Below, piece after piece: positions 1 through 9,287 of a DNA stretch of 26,249 nt (its first letter is position 1; every line of letters starts with the position of its first letter). Origin of the DNA: Zelonia costaricensis (Eukaryota > Euglenozoa > Kinetoplastea > Trypanosomatida > Trypanosomatidae); the NCBI GenBank assembly GCA_030849075.1, contig JASAOO010003160.1, forward strand, positions 1-26,249, read 5' to 3'. The notes under the pieces were generated by a model, which was not told where the DNA came from, did no database searches, and was given only the letters and a program-made list of their open reading frames with translations. Position numbers and translations under genes: made by a program.

Positions 1-167
1 CAACTCGGCGACGGTGGGACAGCCAGCGTTGATTCAGCGAGAGAACACATCGAGGCGATGGCGCACTCCTCCAGCAGGCAAGAGCCGTGGGAATTCGTGC
101 GCGACGAATGGCTGGACTCGTACTGCACATGCTCGATGCCGTCCACCACCGTGGCTTCCGCCTCTCA
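1..167. other. 3' flank of the glycosyltransferase gene
   Basis: This is the sequence downstream of the last gene of the minus-strand unit in this window. It is presumably part of that gene's 3' UTR. It has no TTAGGG/CCCTAA array and no obvious subtelomeric repeat, so the chromosome end is not reached here. Confidence 0.5.
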
Positions 168-2126
168 CTACAGCTGCAGCCCCGTCGGATCCTTGCACAT
201 GCGCAAGTAGTCGACGTAGACACGCTCCTTCTTGTACCACAGTTCCACGAGCTCCTCGCGCAGCACCTTGTCGAACGCCTGCCTGGCCCGCCTGTCATGG
301 CGCGCGGCGACCAGCCAGGAGAACAGGTGGCGCTGCTTGCGAAACACGCGGCCCTTGCCTGGTCCCGCGTAGTGGATGAACACAGGACGGACGATGTCGG
401 GGTCGCTCTCAGCAGTATTCACGTAGCCCCTCGTCTCATCCTCCACCGACGCAGACCGCCACACCAGCGGCGGCGTGACGAGGGCGCCGCTGCGTGTCTT
501 GGAGAGGGCACCGAGACGCTCCTCCTTTGGGTCGCTGCTGCCCAGGTGGACCTCGGTGATGTTGACACCCGACCAGTCACGGGTAGGGAAGTGCCGGTCC
601 AGGTAGGCGCTGTGGTGGTACAGCTGTAGGAGGTTCCTCAACGCGCTACCGAGCACCGCCATCTCCGTGCGGCGATCTACCCCGATGAGCCCCGGGGGCC
701 CGAAGCGCGGGTCGTATTGCACCCGTGGCGTCCGTGCTGAGGGTGGCGGCCCCGTCAACAAGTTGTGCTCCACCTCGAAGAGCCGTGACCGGGTGTACAT
801 CTCCCCCACCGTTCCCTGGTCGCACTTCCACTCGGTATCCTTTAGGTAGCGTTGCTCCGGCACGGGCTTCTCTCTCGATCCGAAGACGGTCATCGCCTCA
901 ACAAGTCGCCGCAGCGCCCACACTCGCGACACCTGCAGGCCGGTGTTCACAAACGTCGTCGGGTTGGACCTGCTGACGACCGCCGGGCGGTAGAAGAGGG
1001 GGTCGTTGGGGTCGCGCGGCGCCTTCGTCGTGTACGGCGACGAGGCGTTGGGCTGGCGCAGCATGTCGTCCGCCATCCAGCGACTGGCACCCGGGAACAA
1101 CTTGCTCACCTCCGCACACAGTCCATCGCCGGTTGCCCCGACAAATCCTTTCTTCATGTTCATGTTGTAGCTCGAGACGTGGTTGCGGGCCACCTCGACG
1201 AGGTGATCCATCACCGCCAAGGCGAAACCGCAGTCCACGAACCCATTTGATCGCTGCCCCCACCAGCACACCTGCTCACCGTGAGTCATGACCGGTGCCA
1301 TCTGCATGGCCGGCCTCTTCACGTTTGTGCCGCCACCGGTGGCCTCTGCCTGCGCCTGCAGCTCCTCCATGAACAGTGGCGCCTTCTTCTCGCCGTAGTC
1401 CTCCCACGCGCGGACCGCCGCCACGTCGAGGTCGGCCTCCGTCTCGGGCGAGAAGCGGGCGAACTTGCTGAGGAAGGGCACGAAGTCCGCGCCGCTCCAG
1501 AGGAGGTCACTGTCCATCGTAACGATGATGTCGTCGTCATCGAGGCCCTCGCGGTCAGCAAACTCGACGTACTTGGTGAAGCGGCCGATGCTCGAGTGGG
1601 GCTCGTCGAAGCCTGACACCGTGAAGCTCATGCCACCCACCGCGGCGGCCCCGATTGTGGCGCACAGCCGCCAGTCGAAGAAGTTGGACACAACATGGAA
1701 GCGCACGCGGGTGCGCCGCTCGCGGTGGATGCCGTGCGCGATGAGGTACTCATCGATCTCCGCCTCCAGCGCCTCCTGTCTCTGTGCCCGGGTGTGCGCG
1801 CCGCGTGGGGCCCACTGCTGCTGCGATGGCGGCGGGATGGCGGCGGCTTCCTTGGGTGCCTTCTTGTCGAGGCCGAGGTTGCCGCGGGGCAGCGCGGTCA
1901 CGTACCGGGCCTTCTGGTGGTACACGGAAGCCTTGGAGCGGTACGGAATATCAAACACGATGTCATTCTGGTATCCGTGGTGGCGGCACAGTGGTGGGAG
2001 GGCCTTCAACAGCGCTAAGAGCACGACGACAGCCAGAGCGAGAAGGCACACGAGGCGCACCGAGCGAGAGCGGAAGAGTCCAGCGGCCCTCGCGTGGAAC
2101 AGAACCCGCGACGCTGCCTTCAACAT
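168..2126 (-). CDS. Type II membrane glycosyltransferase (GT-A like, DSD motif)
   Basis: The protein has 652 residues. A short basic N-terminus is followed by one membrane segment (about 24-40), then a proline-rich stem and a large lumenal domain, which is the Golgi type II glycosyltransferase layout. A hydrophobic strand leads to TMDSD (D205, D207), a DXD-like site expected to bind the metal and nucleotide sugar. Further glycosyltransferase-like signatures are FVNTGLQ (392-398), CDQGT (435-439) and FIHYAGPGKG (583-592). The pattern suggests the procollagen-galactosyltransferase/ESAG3-like group. A distant relationship to the Leishmania phosphoglycan side-chain galactosyl- or arabinosyltransferases (SCG/SCA) cannot be excluded, so the sugar and acceptor are unknown. 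The start is the first ATG downstream of possible splice acceptors near 2210-2216. The frame stays open upstream to 2306, but only with a GTG. It is not part of the L. major chromosome 1 left end as I recall it. Confidence 0.8.
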   Translation of the reverse strand: MLKAASRVLFHARAAGLFRSRSVRLVCLLALAVVVLLALLKALPPLCRHHGYQNDIVFDIPYRSKASVYHQKARYVTALPRGNLGLDKKAPKEAAAIPPPSQQQWAPRGAHTRAQRQEALEAEIDEYLIAHGIHRERRTRVRFHVVSNFFDWRLCATIGAAAVGGMSFTVSGFDEPHSSIGRFTKYVEFADREGLDDDDIIVTMDSDLLWSGADFVPFLSKFARFSPETEADLDVAAVRAWEDYGEKKAPLFMEELQAQAEATGGGTNVKRPAMQMAPVMTHGEQVCWWGQRSNGFVDCGFALAVMDHLVEVARNHVSSYNMNMKKGFVGATGDGLCAEVSKLFPGASRWMADDMLRQPNASSPYTTKAPRDPNDPLFYRPAVVSRSNPTTFVNTGLQVSRVWALRRLVEAMTVFGSREKPVPEQRYLKDTEWKCDQGTVGEMYTRSRLFEVEHNLLTGPPPSARTPRVQYDPRFGPPGLIGVDRRTEMAVLGSALRNLLQLYHHSAYLDRHFPTRDWSGVNITEVHLGSSDPKEERLGALSKTRSGALVTPPLVWRSASVEDETRGYVNTAESDPDIVRPVFIHYAGPGKGRVFRKQRHLFSWLVAARHDRRARQAFDKVLREELVELWYKKERVYVDYLRMCKDPTGLQL

Positions 2127-3790
2127 CGTAACGATGCAGTGGAAGGGCACAAGATGAAGGAGAGAAGAGTGAGAAAGTGGAAACAAAGGACGCACGCGAC
2201 CAGAGGCAGCTGCGCTGGAAAGCGGTGTGACGACTGCACTGGGCGACGCGCGACAGCCACCCCGCGGTTGAAAGGAGGGTGCGAGGGAAGAAACAAGTAC
2301 ACACACGCACAGCGAGGACAGGAGAGGCTAGAATGAAGCCGTGGGTGAGGAAGAAGCCGATGCGATGCCTCACGCAGGTGGAATGAACGCACGCCGTGCT
2401 GGGGAGGTAGTGTCTGGAGTGGGTCGGGGAAGGGTAGCGTGCGGAAAGACGCGTTGCGGTGGCGGCGGTGCAGAGCAGTTGCAGCGAAGGCGGTCATGGG
2501 AGATGGACAGGGAAAGAGCGACAGAGTAGCGTGTCGCAGAAGTCGGGGTGGGTGCAGCATGCGTCATTTGTGAAAGGCGCCTGAGATGCGCAGCGTGAGC
2601 CGCAGCACGGCGTCCCGTTTCATCACGTGCAGCAAGGCGACGCCGCTGTCATCGNGCAGTTGAGCTTGCGTGTGCCTTTGAAGCGTTCGTGGGGTGCGCA
2701 CGGGGTGTGGGCGATTGTGGTCTCTTTATCCCAGTGTGCATGAGAGCCGCCACGCTCTACTTCCCCTCGTCCGTTCAAGCACCGCGCGCGAGGCGGACAG
2801 ACGAGCCCAAAGCGAAGGCAGTGAATCGAGCGCGCGCCCGCGGTGCAGACGTGAGTACGCCACGGCAACTTGGATGGACCACAGCACTGCTCAACTGCTT
2901 GTGCATGTGCTTCAGATTAAAAGTACCAGAGGACGCAGTGTGTGAAAGCAAAAGCACACTGAATTATACCCGAAACCTGTCGTGAATACACACGACAGAG
3001 GGTTGCTGCTCAATCGATGAGGAGCGCACGCACAAACACGCGCGTGTCGACTGCGTCTCATGGGAGACGCCGTGAAGAAGCAAGAAGAAGGAGAGCGACA
3101 GGTTGCTGGCGTAGGGCTCCGAGTAACCCCATTCAGGTATTAGTCGGGCAGCGCCCACACAAGACCGTCGGATGGAGCAAGTACAATGCAAAAAAGTAAA
3201 ACATAGACGGAGAGACGCACTTGAGAACTGTGTGAGGAAGACGACAACAGGTTTTTTTTTTTACCGCATACCATGGCCACACCACGCGTATGAAACACTC
3301 TTTTGCGCGTCTGTGTGTGCATAGGCGGTGGCAGCGCCGTCTGATTCGGACAAGAACGCTGAAACAAAAGGAGGGAGCGAGTGCGTTTACTCAATGATAA
3401 TCGGAAAAGGTCCAGAACAGTGCGGCACGTGGGACGGTTTACACAAGTCTGCGCGTGCGCCGGTGAGTGGAGGGGGTGAAGTCACCGCCGCTTGCGGCAA
3501 GCCGGTCGACTCCAGCACTTTACGGTAGATGCCGTGCCAATTTTTGGCCGTTTCATCCCCACCTCCCCCTCTGCCTCTCATTCGCAAAATATAAGGAGGA
3601 GCAAGAAAACAGTAAGAAGGAAAACCGCATTTGAAGCGGTGTATGTGCGTGACCGTCGCGTGAGATGGACTGGAAGCATAAGCACGACACAGACGTGGAA
3701 GGCGCTTATCATCGCAGCCGCCCTCGTTCGCTGTGACACCGCTACGTTGCATCCCAACAGCATGAAAGAACACTACAGAGGACAAGTACT
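2127..3790. other. Intergenic region between LRR protein and glycosyltransferase
   Basis: The spacer is about 1.7 kb. It should hold the 3' UTR of the LRR gene and the 5' UTR and trans-splicing signals of the glycosyltransferase. The 2540-3780 part is less repetitive and more AT-rich than other spacers. It contains an 11-T run (3252-3262, oligo-A in the transcript) and one ambiguous base (N at 2655). I see no gene or structural RNA here. Confidence 0.6.
2210..2216 (-). promoter_or_regulatory. Candidate spliced-leader acceptors for the glycosyltransferase
   Basis: Two minus-strand AGs (2216-2215 and 2211-2210) are the nearest acceptors upstream of the ATG. The strongest pyrimidine tract lies downstream of them (about 2137-2190), and no AG follows it until the second codon. 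The acceptor choice is therefore uncertain. Confidence 0.35.
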
Positions 3791-4966
3791 TTACGCCTCA
3801 GCTCGGAAAGCGGCGTCGTCAACTGTCACGAATGTTTGCGCCTCAGTACACAGCGCGTCGAACTCGCTTGCCTCGCTTGAGCTGTCGCACAAGTACACCT
3901 CCGTTTCCCAGTCCACTCCGAAAACGTCCTCGGCGTCGATGACAAGCACATCGGGAGCTGCCGACTCCACCCAATGCGCCTCCAACACTAGCGCCACGGC
4001 GAAGAGACACGCACACGCAGCCCACTGCAGCACAAAAAGCTGTGTCGTCTTCGCTTGCGGCATCTGCGTGGGCTGGGTCGTGACGCGCGCAGCGTCCACC
4101 AGAGTGTAGAAGTGACCGGCCCACCACTCCGGCGACAGGCTCCCGGCGAACGCGTTGTCTTCGATGCTGATGGACTCGATGGACCGCATTTGCGCCCACG
4201 CGGCGGGCAGGGTGCCGCTCAGGTTGTTGGAGCTCAGCGACAGCATCTGCAACTTGTGCAGTGAGGTCCATTGCACAGGCAGCGTGCCGCTCAGCTGGTG
4301 CCGCCGCAGAGTTAGCGCGCGCAGAGATGTCATAGAGGCCCACGCCGCTGGCAGCGTGCCCGTCAGCACGCCCCGTCCATCCCAGCGGCACTCGCCTGTA
4401 AGCGTCACACGCTGCAGCCCACGCATCTGGCCCCACTCCGGGGGCAGCGTGCCGCTGAAGGATCCGGGGTCCACCTGAAGCACGCGAAGGTGCGTTAGAT
4501 GCGCCCAGCTGGCCGGCAGCGTGCCGCCGAAGCTCCACCGCGTGCAGCTCGACAGCGAGGAGAAGTGGGTGAGAACCACCTCCGACGCATTGACATCAGC
4601 GGGTATGTCGGGCAGCGGCACCGTCGTCGTCGAGAAGGGCACGGGAAAGCCCTCATCCTCAAAATGCACGCCGTCCGCCGTGCAACGGATTAGCGGCCAG
4701 TCGCAGAAGTCGCCGCTGCGCCACACGCTGTGCAGCGGGGAGTCGGGTACTGCAAACGCCATCAGGAAGCGCCGCGTGTTTTCTCGTTGCGAGTCGGTTA
4801 AAGTGAGCGTGCGAGTCTGGGCCAGCACCTCACGTTCTGCCGCGCTGCCCCGCGCGCCCACCGGTGAAGCCGCGGTAGAGAGCGCAAGTAGCACCAGTCC
4901 CAGAAGCAGCAGTCTAAGGCTGCACGCCGCGTAGGTGGGCCGCATACGGCGATGGACCGCCATCAT
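3791..4966 (-). CDS. PSA/GP46-like leucine-rich-repeat membrane protein
   Basis: The protein has 391 residues. A hydrophobic signal peptide (about 13-33) is followed by an N-terminal cap, NTRRFLMAFAV..VWRSGDFCDWPLIRC (63-95), that matches the cap of Leishmania promastigote surface antigens (PSA-2/GP46). Six leucine-rich repeats follow (about 148-285), each carrying the PSA hallmark GTLPxxW: at 148, 172, 203, 227, 251 and, degenerate as GSLSPEW, 275. After the repeats comes a membrane segment (about 309-329) and a 62-residue acidic tail rich in D, E and S. Typical PSAs have a Thr-rich stalk and a GPI signal, so this looks like a transmembrane variant, probably a surface or endosomal protein involved in protein contact. 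The start is the first of two adjacent ATGs, 38 nt after a good splice acceptor (5006-5005). The upstream open frame to 5251 is discarded as 5' flanking sequence. Confidence 0.85.
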   Translation of the reverse strand: MMAVHRRMRPTYAACSLRLLLLGLVLLALSTAASPVGARGSAAEREVLAQTRTLTLTDSQRENTRRFLMAFAVPDSPLHSVWRSGDFCDWPLIRCTADGVHFEDEGFPVPFSTTTVPLPDIPADVNASEVVLTHFSSLSSCTRWSFGGTLPASWAHLTHLRVLQVDPGSFSGTLPPEWGQMRGLQRVTLTGECRWDGRGVLTGTLPAAWASMTSLRALTLRRHQLSGTLPVQWTSLHKLQMLSLSSNNLSGTLPAAWAQMRSIESISIEDNAFAGSLSPEWWAGHFYTLVDAARVTTQPTQMPQAKTTQLFVLQWAACACLFAVALVLEAHWVESAAPDVLVIDAEDVFGVDWETEVYLCDSSSEASEFDALCTEAQTFVTVDDAAFRAEA

Positions 4967-5004
4967 CACGTGAGCTCCGTTGGCTGTGTGAAAAGCGCTT
5001 TGTG

Positions 5005-5050
5005 CTGTGGAGGAGGCCGCGAGATGAAAGCAGAGCGGAGGGGCGGGGTG
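5005..5050 (-). promoter_or_regulatory. Trans-splice acceptor of the LRR gene
   Basis: On the minus strand a C/T-rich stretch ends in CCTCCTCCACAG, with AG at 5006-5005. This gives a 5' UTR of about 38 nt before the ATG at 4966. Confidence 0.6.
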
Positions 5051-5810
5051 AGGAAGGAAGTGAGTTGTCAGACGACACGGCGTGTGCACCGACTGGGAGC
5101 GGAGAAATGAGAGGAGGTGGAGGCAAACGGCGAACACGTGAAGCGCTTGCGTGCCACAGAACGAAGGAAGACAGTCGTAGAGAAAAGCGGAAAGGACGGC
5201 GCAAGCGCAGTCGGCTGACCAGCACGCCCTCTCCACCGGTCCCACCTCCAAGCTCCCGCCCCACGGCGACGCGCACGCAGGTGTAATGCCGTGACGTTAC
5301 TGAGGGCAAGGCAGCAGACAGCCATGTTCTGAATGTTCGCTGTGGTTAAACGCAAGCGCCACGTGAAGACGCGGCGCACGCGAGGTGGGCGAGGTTGGGC
5401 CTCCCTGTCTCTCTCTCTCTCTCTCTGTCGCTGTCTCCCCTCGCCCTTGGCGACCAACTCCACCTTCGACGTCGGAAAAGTCTCGACTTCCGGTCTTCTG
5501 CGCCGATCGGTCAGACGACGTTGAGAGAAGAGGTGGAGGTGCAACGCTATCGAGCGGCACTCGCCTGCACGCGTCTCACCTCGGTGATAGTGTTCGGTGT
5601 GTTTGCGTGTGTTTTTTTTGTGTTTTGTTTGCGTTTCATCTCTGAGAGGCGACTTCACGGTGGCGCCTGCCCTGCATGTTCAGACGCAAGGGACGAGGAT
5701 GTACAAGGGCGGCAGGACGGAAAGCGGGCTGAGTTCGTGTCGGTGTCGCTGTGTTGTGCCGCCGTCAAGGCACGGGCGCATCTCCACATCCCTTCACAAG
5801 CGCTCGCGCC

Positions 5811-5811
<1 letters not shown>

Positions 5812-5846
<35 letters not shown>
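5812..5846. repeat. (AC)n microsatellite
   Basis: About 17 uninterrupted AC units on the plus strand, read as GU in the minus-strand transcript. It lies roughly 850 bp upstream of the LRR start. Confidence 0.95.
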
Positions 5847-5850
<4 letters not shown>

Positions 5851-6834
5851 CCGACGAACCCATCCACTCGCCGTCTGTCACCTCCAGCAGTGGGCGCGGG
5901 CGTCCACCGCTGCGAAAATTGCCTCAAAAAGGGGCAGAATAACTAAAAAAAGACAATCAAAAAAAAGCACCGACCCACACGCAAACATCTGAGGGCCGCA
6001 GAAAGACAAGGGAAAACGTCAAGGAAACGGAGCCAGAGTCACGACAGCGCACTTCGAGGGGGAAGAGAAACTTGAAGAAACGAAGAAACACAAGTAAGTC
6101 CACATTCGCTGACTTCTTTGTCTGCGTACGTGGCTGGATCGGTTGAAGAGGGTCGACGGGGAAAGAGGGTGGGCAATGTGGCGGGGTTCACATGGAGACC
6201 CCGGAGAGAACGGTGAGCGGATCACGTCCCGGGTCTCTCTCGTCTTTGACGTACACACAGGCCCACGGAGCAGCTGGATGTGCCGCCTTCCACACACAGA
6301 CACACACAGATACCAATACACGTAGCGACGTCGCACTAGATCTTCGAGGTGTGGAACACAGCAGGGTAAGGGGCCGCACCGCAGCATCATCTCCGGTGCA
6401 TGCAGTGTCACGCACTAATCCCCTCTAACATACATACACACGCAAACACAGACGCATAGCGAAAACAAAAACAGGGGAAGAGTTGCGGCCTCTATCGTCA
6501 CTTTTTACCTTCTTTTTTTTTCGACGCCTCACGTGCGCACACAGACGCACAAGCGGGCGACGCATGCGCAACGGCGAGGGTGGACGAGACGAGAGACACA
6601 CAAAGGAAGGCTCCATAAAGCCCGACACCGCTGACGCTCGCGCTCAACAGGCAGCAGCGCATTGGGCGGAGGAAGGGGGGGCCATCCCGCATCGCACCTT
6701 GGTCACTATGAAGAAAAAGCAGGACGGGTGCGGCAGTCGCGGCGTGCACACAGAATTCAGCAAAGGAAAGGAGAAGAGGTAGAAAGTCGAAGCATGGCGC
6801 GGTGACCGCGATTCGCATCACCACAAAGAGACAC

Positions 6835-6849
6835 GGGGGGGGGGGGGGG
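6835..6849. repeat. Poly-G run of 15
   Basis: An uninterrupted G homopolymer on the plus strand (C run in the transcript). The length may be a sequencing estimate. Confidence 0.9.
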
Positions 6850-7874
6850 CAAACGAGAATCTAAACAACAGCTTGCGGCGGGTGGGCCGGCAGGGAATGA
6901 GAGCGCGGGCGAGGGGTCAGAGCAACGACGGAGGGGTGCACCTTTGCACCGAGGGAAACGAGAGTTCGCGCTCTTCTCACCTCTCCCCCTCACCACTGCT
7001 CCGCGTCACCAGACCTCACCGCACCGATGCGGACGTGACAGCAGAAACGCTGGAAGCGCTTCACAAACAAAGTAGAGAACGAGTGGGGGGAGGGCACGAG
7101 GCCAGAACAGCGCATAGAAGAGAGCGACCACCAGAGAACGAGGGGGAGGGGAGGGTGGCGCACGGCTGACTAAGACGCGTACGCACATTGAGCCGCAAAA
7201 AGAGAAGCCGGCGAAGCAGGAGAGGCACCGCCAATGGTCGGGAGGCGTGCGCGGCGGTACGCACAGGAGAGTGAGAAACAGCTGTGGGGAGGAGTACACT
7301 CACACGCCGACGCACATCATCACACGCGGGTTCAGTTGAAATGGGGGAGGAGGCGGGTGTGCGGTCCAGCTTCGAAAATAAACAACGCACAAAGCGCAGG
7401 AGACGCATGCGCAAGACAGCGAGGCAAGGCACAGAATGAGGTGACGGTCTCAAGCAGTCGGCGGAACAAGTCACGCACGCACTTTTGGACAACGCCGCAA
7501 GCACGCGTGGACAGACACAAGTAACGCGGGAGAAGAAGGGGAAAAGAGTGAAGCGAGTACACAGAGAAAAACAAAACGAATGAGGACCCGTCCGCCGCGT
7601 GGGGAGCTCGCAATGAAGGAGTATCACAGGCACATAAAGTACGACAAAAAAATATATAGGTGCACGGCTGAGCGATGCCACAGCTGGGCAACGTCGACTG
7701 GGAGGGCTGGAGGTTAGGCGGGGCGCAGGCACGCAGGTGAGGTACACGCAATTGCAGTCTGCTGCATCCACACCTACGCACTTGCTCCCTTGCTCAGGAG
7801 GGTACCCCCCCCCCTCCTTCAATCCACCCACCCACGCACCCACGGCTGTCCCTCGCCGCAACCGTTCCACAGAC

Positions 7875-8876
7875 TCACTCGCGAGCGGAGTAGGCGTCAG
7901 AGTCGGAGCCGGAGGCCTCGGATGCCGAGTACGAGCGGTGGGCAGTGAAGGACTGGCGGCTCAGGCCGAGCTCGGACTGCGCAGGAATGTCGCCCTGGTT
8001 GTCCTTCAGCGTGCCAATCACCTGGCGGCGGCGGCGCTCCTCGGCGTTGCTGCGGCGGAGGCAGCAGCAGCACCAGATGCCGATGATGAGCGCCACGAGA
8101 ATGATGTAGCACACCACGGCGATGAGGAGGCCCGCCCACCACGGGAAGCTGTTGTGGCACCGCTGCAAGATGAGGCGCCCCTGCGAGTCCGTCTTGAGCG
8201 AGTGCCCGCAGTACGAGTACACGGTGTCGGGTGCGCTGTTGAAGGGCAGCGGGCTACCACCGGGGAACGTCGGCACAAGACGGTTTTTGCCGTCCGACTC
8301 GGTGTACACGTAGTACTCGCACAGAACGTTCGTGAAGGCGGTCGAGATCTCGACGTTGATCCACTTGCCGGACGGCTGCATCACGACGAGCCGCTTTCCC
8401 CAGTAGCTCAGGTTGGCCCACGAGCGCGGGTAGTTCGTGTCAAAGTTCGTGTACGACCCCGCAACGGCAGTCGTGCGGCCGATCGGCGTCGACTTGTCGT
8501 CCGGGCCCCAGTAGTACACGCCCTGCAGCATGAGCGGCAGCGTGGTGCGGAAGAGACCGCGGTACCACTGCCACTGGCACTGGTTGCCCGTGCACGTCGC
8601 CTGCGGGGAGCCGCCACCCATCGGAATGTTCCCGGTCAGCCCGTTACTCCGGTACGCGCTCTCCAGCAGCTCCTGCACGGCGGCGGAGGTTGACATCGCC
8701 GTGTGCGACACGGAGTCCTGCTGCTTGCAGAAATCGGTGGCCATCGGGTTGAAGATCATGACACCTGGCGACGAGGTGCGCAGCGTGTACGAGGTCAGAT
8801 AGGCGTACGTCGCCGTGGGTGCCGTGCACACGAGAAGCGCCGCGACGAGCGCGCTGAGGGCGAGTGTGCGACGCAT
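7875..8876 (-). CDS. Type I membrane protein with C-type-lectin-like ectodomain
   Basis: The protein has 333 residues, with a signal peptide (about 1-24, cleavage near ATYA), an ectodomain, one membrane segment (about 246-272, ending in CCCC then basic residues) and a Ser-rich acidic cytoplasmic tail. The ectodomain (about 28-192) has the order of C-type lectin landmarks. First comes a Cys (C50) followed by an alternating helix. Then a GVYYWGP strand (119-125) leads to YTNF..NYPRSW (142-153), VVMQPSGKWINV (164-175) and LCEYYVY (185-191), which resemble the W.NW.P, C..M..GKW.D and F(I/V)CE signatures. N155-L-S is a possible glycosylation site. This assignment is by eye; the classical EPN/QPD sugar-binding triplet is not evident. 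Gene order and length match LmjF.01.0010, annotated as hypothetical as I recall. The start is the first ATG after the acceptor at 8945-8944. Confidence 0.85.
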   Translation of the reverse strand: MRRTLALSALVAALLVCTAPTATYAYLTSYTLRTSSPGVMIFNPMATDFCKQQDSVSHTAMSTSAAVQELLESAYRSNGLTGNIPMGGGSPQATCTGNQCQWQWYRGLFRTTLPLMLQGVYYWGPDDKSTPIGRTTAVAGSYTNFDTNYPRSWANLSYWGKRLVVMQPSGKWINVEISTAFTNVLCEYYVYTESDGKNRLVPTFPGGSPLPFNSAPDTVYSYCGHSLKTDSQGRLILQRCHNSFPWWAGLLIAVVCYIILVALIIGIWCCCCLRRSNAEERRRRQVIGTLKDNQGDIPAQSELGLSRQSFTAHRSYSASEASGSDSDAYSARE

Positions 8877-8943
8877 CGCGGCTCGCGGGGTGGACAGGGG
8901 CAAATGCGGAGGGAAGCAAAGAGAAGATAAACAAAGTGATGCG

Positions 8944-8992
8944 CTGCAGCGCAGCGGGGGTGCACAGGGCGGAGGCAAGAAGGAAGTAAAGC
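8944..8992 (-). promoter_or_regulatory. Trans-splice acceptor of the lectin-like gene
   Basis: The minus strand reads a C/T-rich tract (from about 8992) and then CTGCAG, with AG at 8945-8944. This predicts a 5' UTR of about 67 nt and places the in-frame extension further upstream outside the mRNA. Confidence 0.5.
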
Positions 8993-9263
8993 AGGGCCGG
9001 CAGGGCAAGGAAGGTCGGTCTCGAGAATACGTCGGAGACCCACAGACGCTGGGCACCGTCACAACCAATCCAAAACCAGAAAAGAAAGAGAATGGAGAGA
9101 AAAGACGGAGCAGACGTGCGGACGCAAATGCGTGCGGTGTCAGAGCCACGTACTTGCTGAGGCGTCGTCGTACGAGAGGCGGAACGGGACGCGGGAAGGG
9201 CTTGGTCAGACGAGACGGAGGGTCGGGGAGCGTGGGATGCAAGAGAGGTGGTGTAAGCTTAGT

Positions 9264-9287
9264 TGTGTGTGTGTGTGTGTGTGTGTG
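9264..9287. repeat. (GT)n microsatellite
   Basis: About 12 GT units on the plus strand, CA in the transcript. It lies about 390 bp upstream of the lectin-like start. Confidence 0.95.

Larger units (their letters stand above)
4967..7874. other. Intergenic region between lectin-like protein and LRR protein
   Basis: The spacer is about 2.9 kb, dominated by simple sequence: CT repeats near 5407-5426, a long CA tract (5812-5846), A-rich patches (5940-5970), a 15-G run (6835-6849), a 10-C run (7805-7814) and long purine-rich stretches that are pyrimidine-rich in the transcript. Minus-strand open frames here, such as 7061-7870, are low in complexity, lack convincing ATG starts and show no family signature, so I see no gene. 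Confidence 0.6.

Noticed and set aside
7061..7870. Minus-strand 269-codon frame just after the lectin-like gene stop
   Set aside because: Starts with a non-ATG codon in the 3' UTR and is Cys/Pro/Ser/Leu-rich with no recognisable domain.
7737..8693. Plus-strand open frame of 318 codons
   Set aside because: It is antisense to the lectin-like membrane protein; the minus frame has a signal peptide, TM and conserved motifs, while this one is Arg/Val/Ala-rich shadow sequence.
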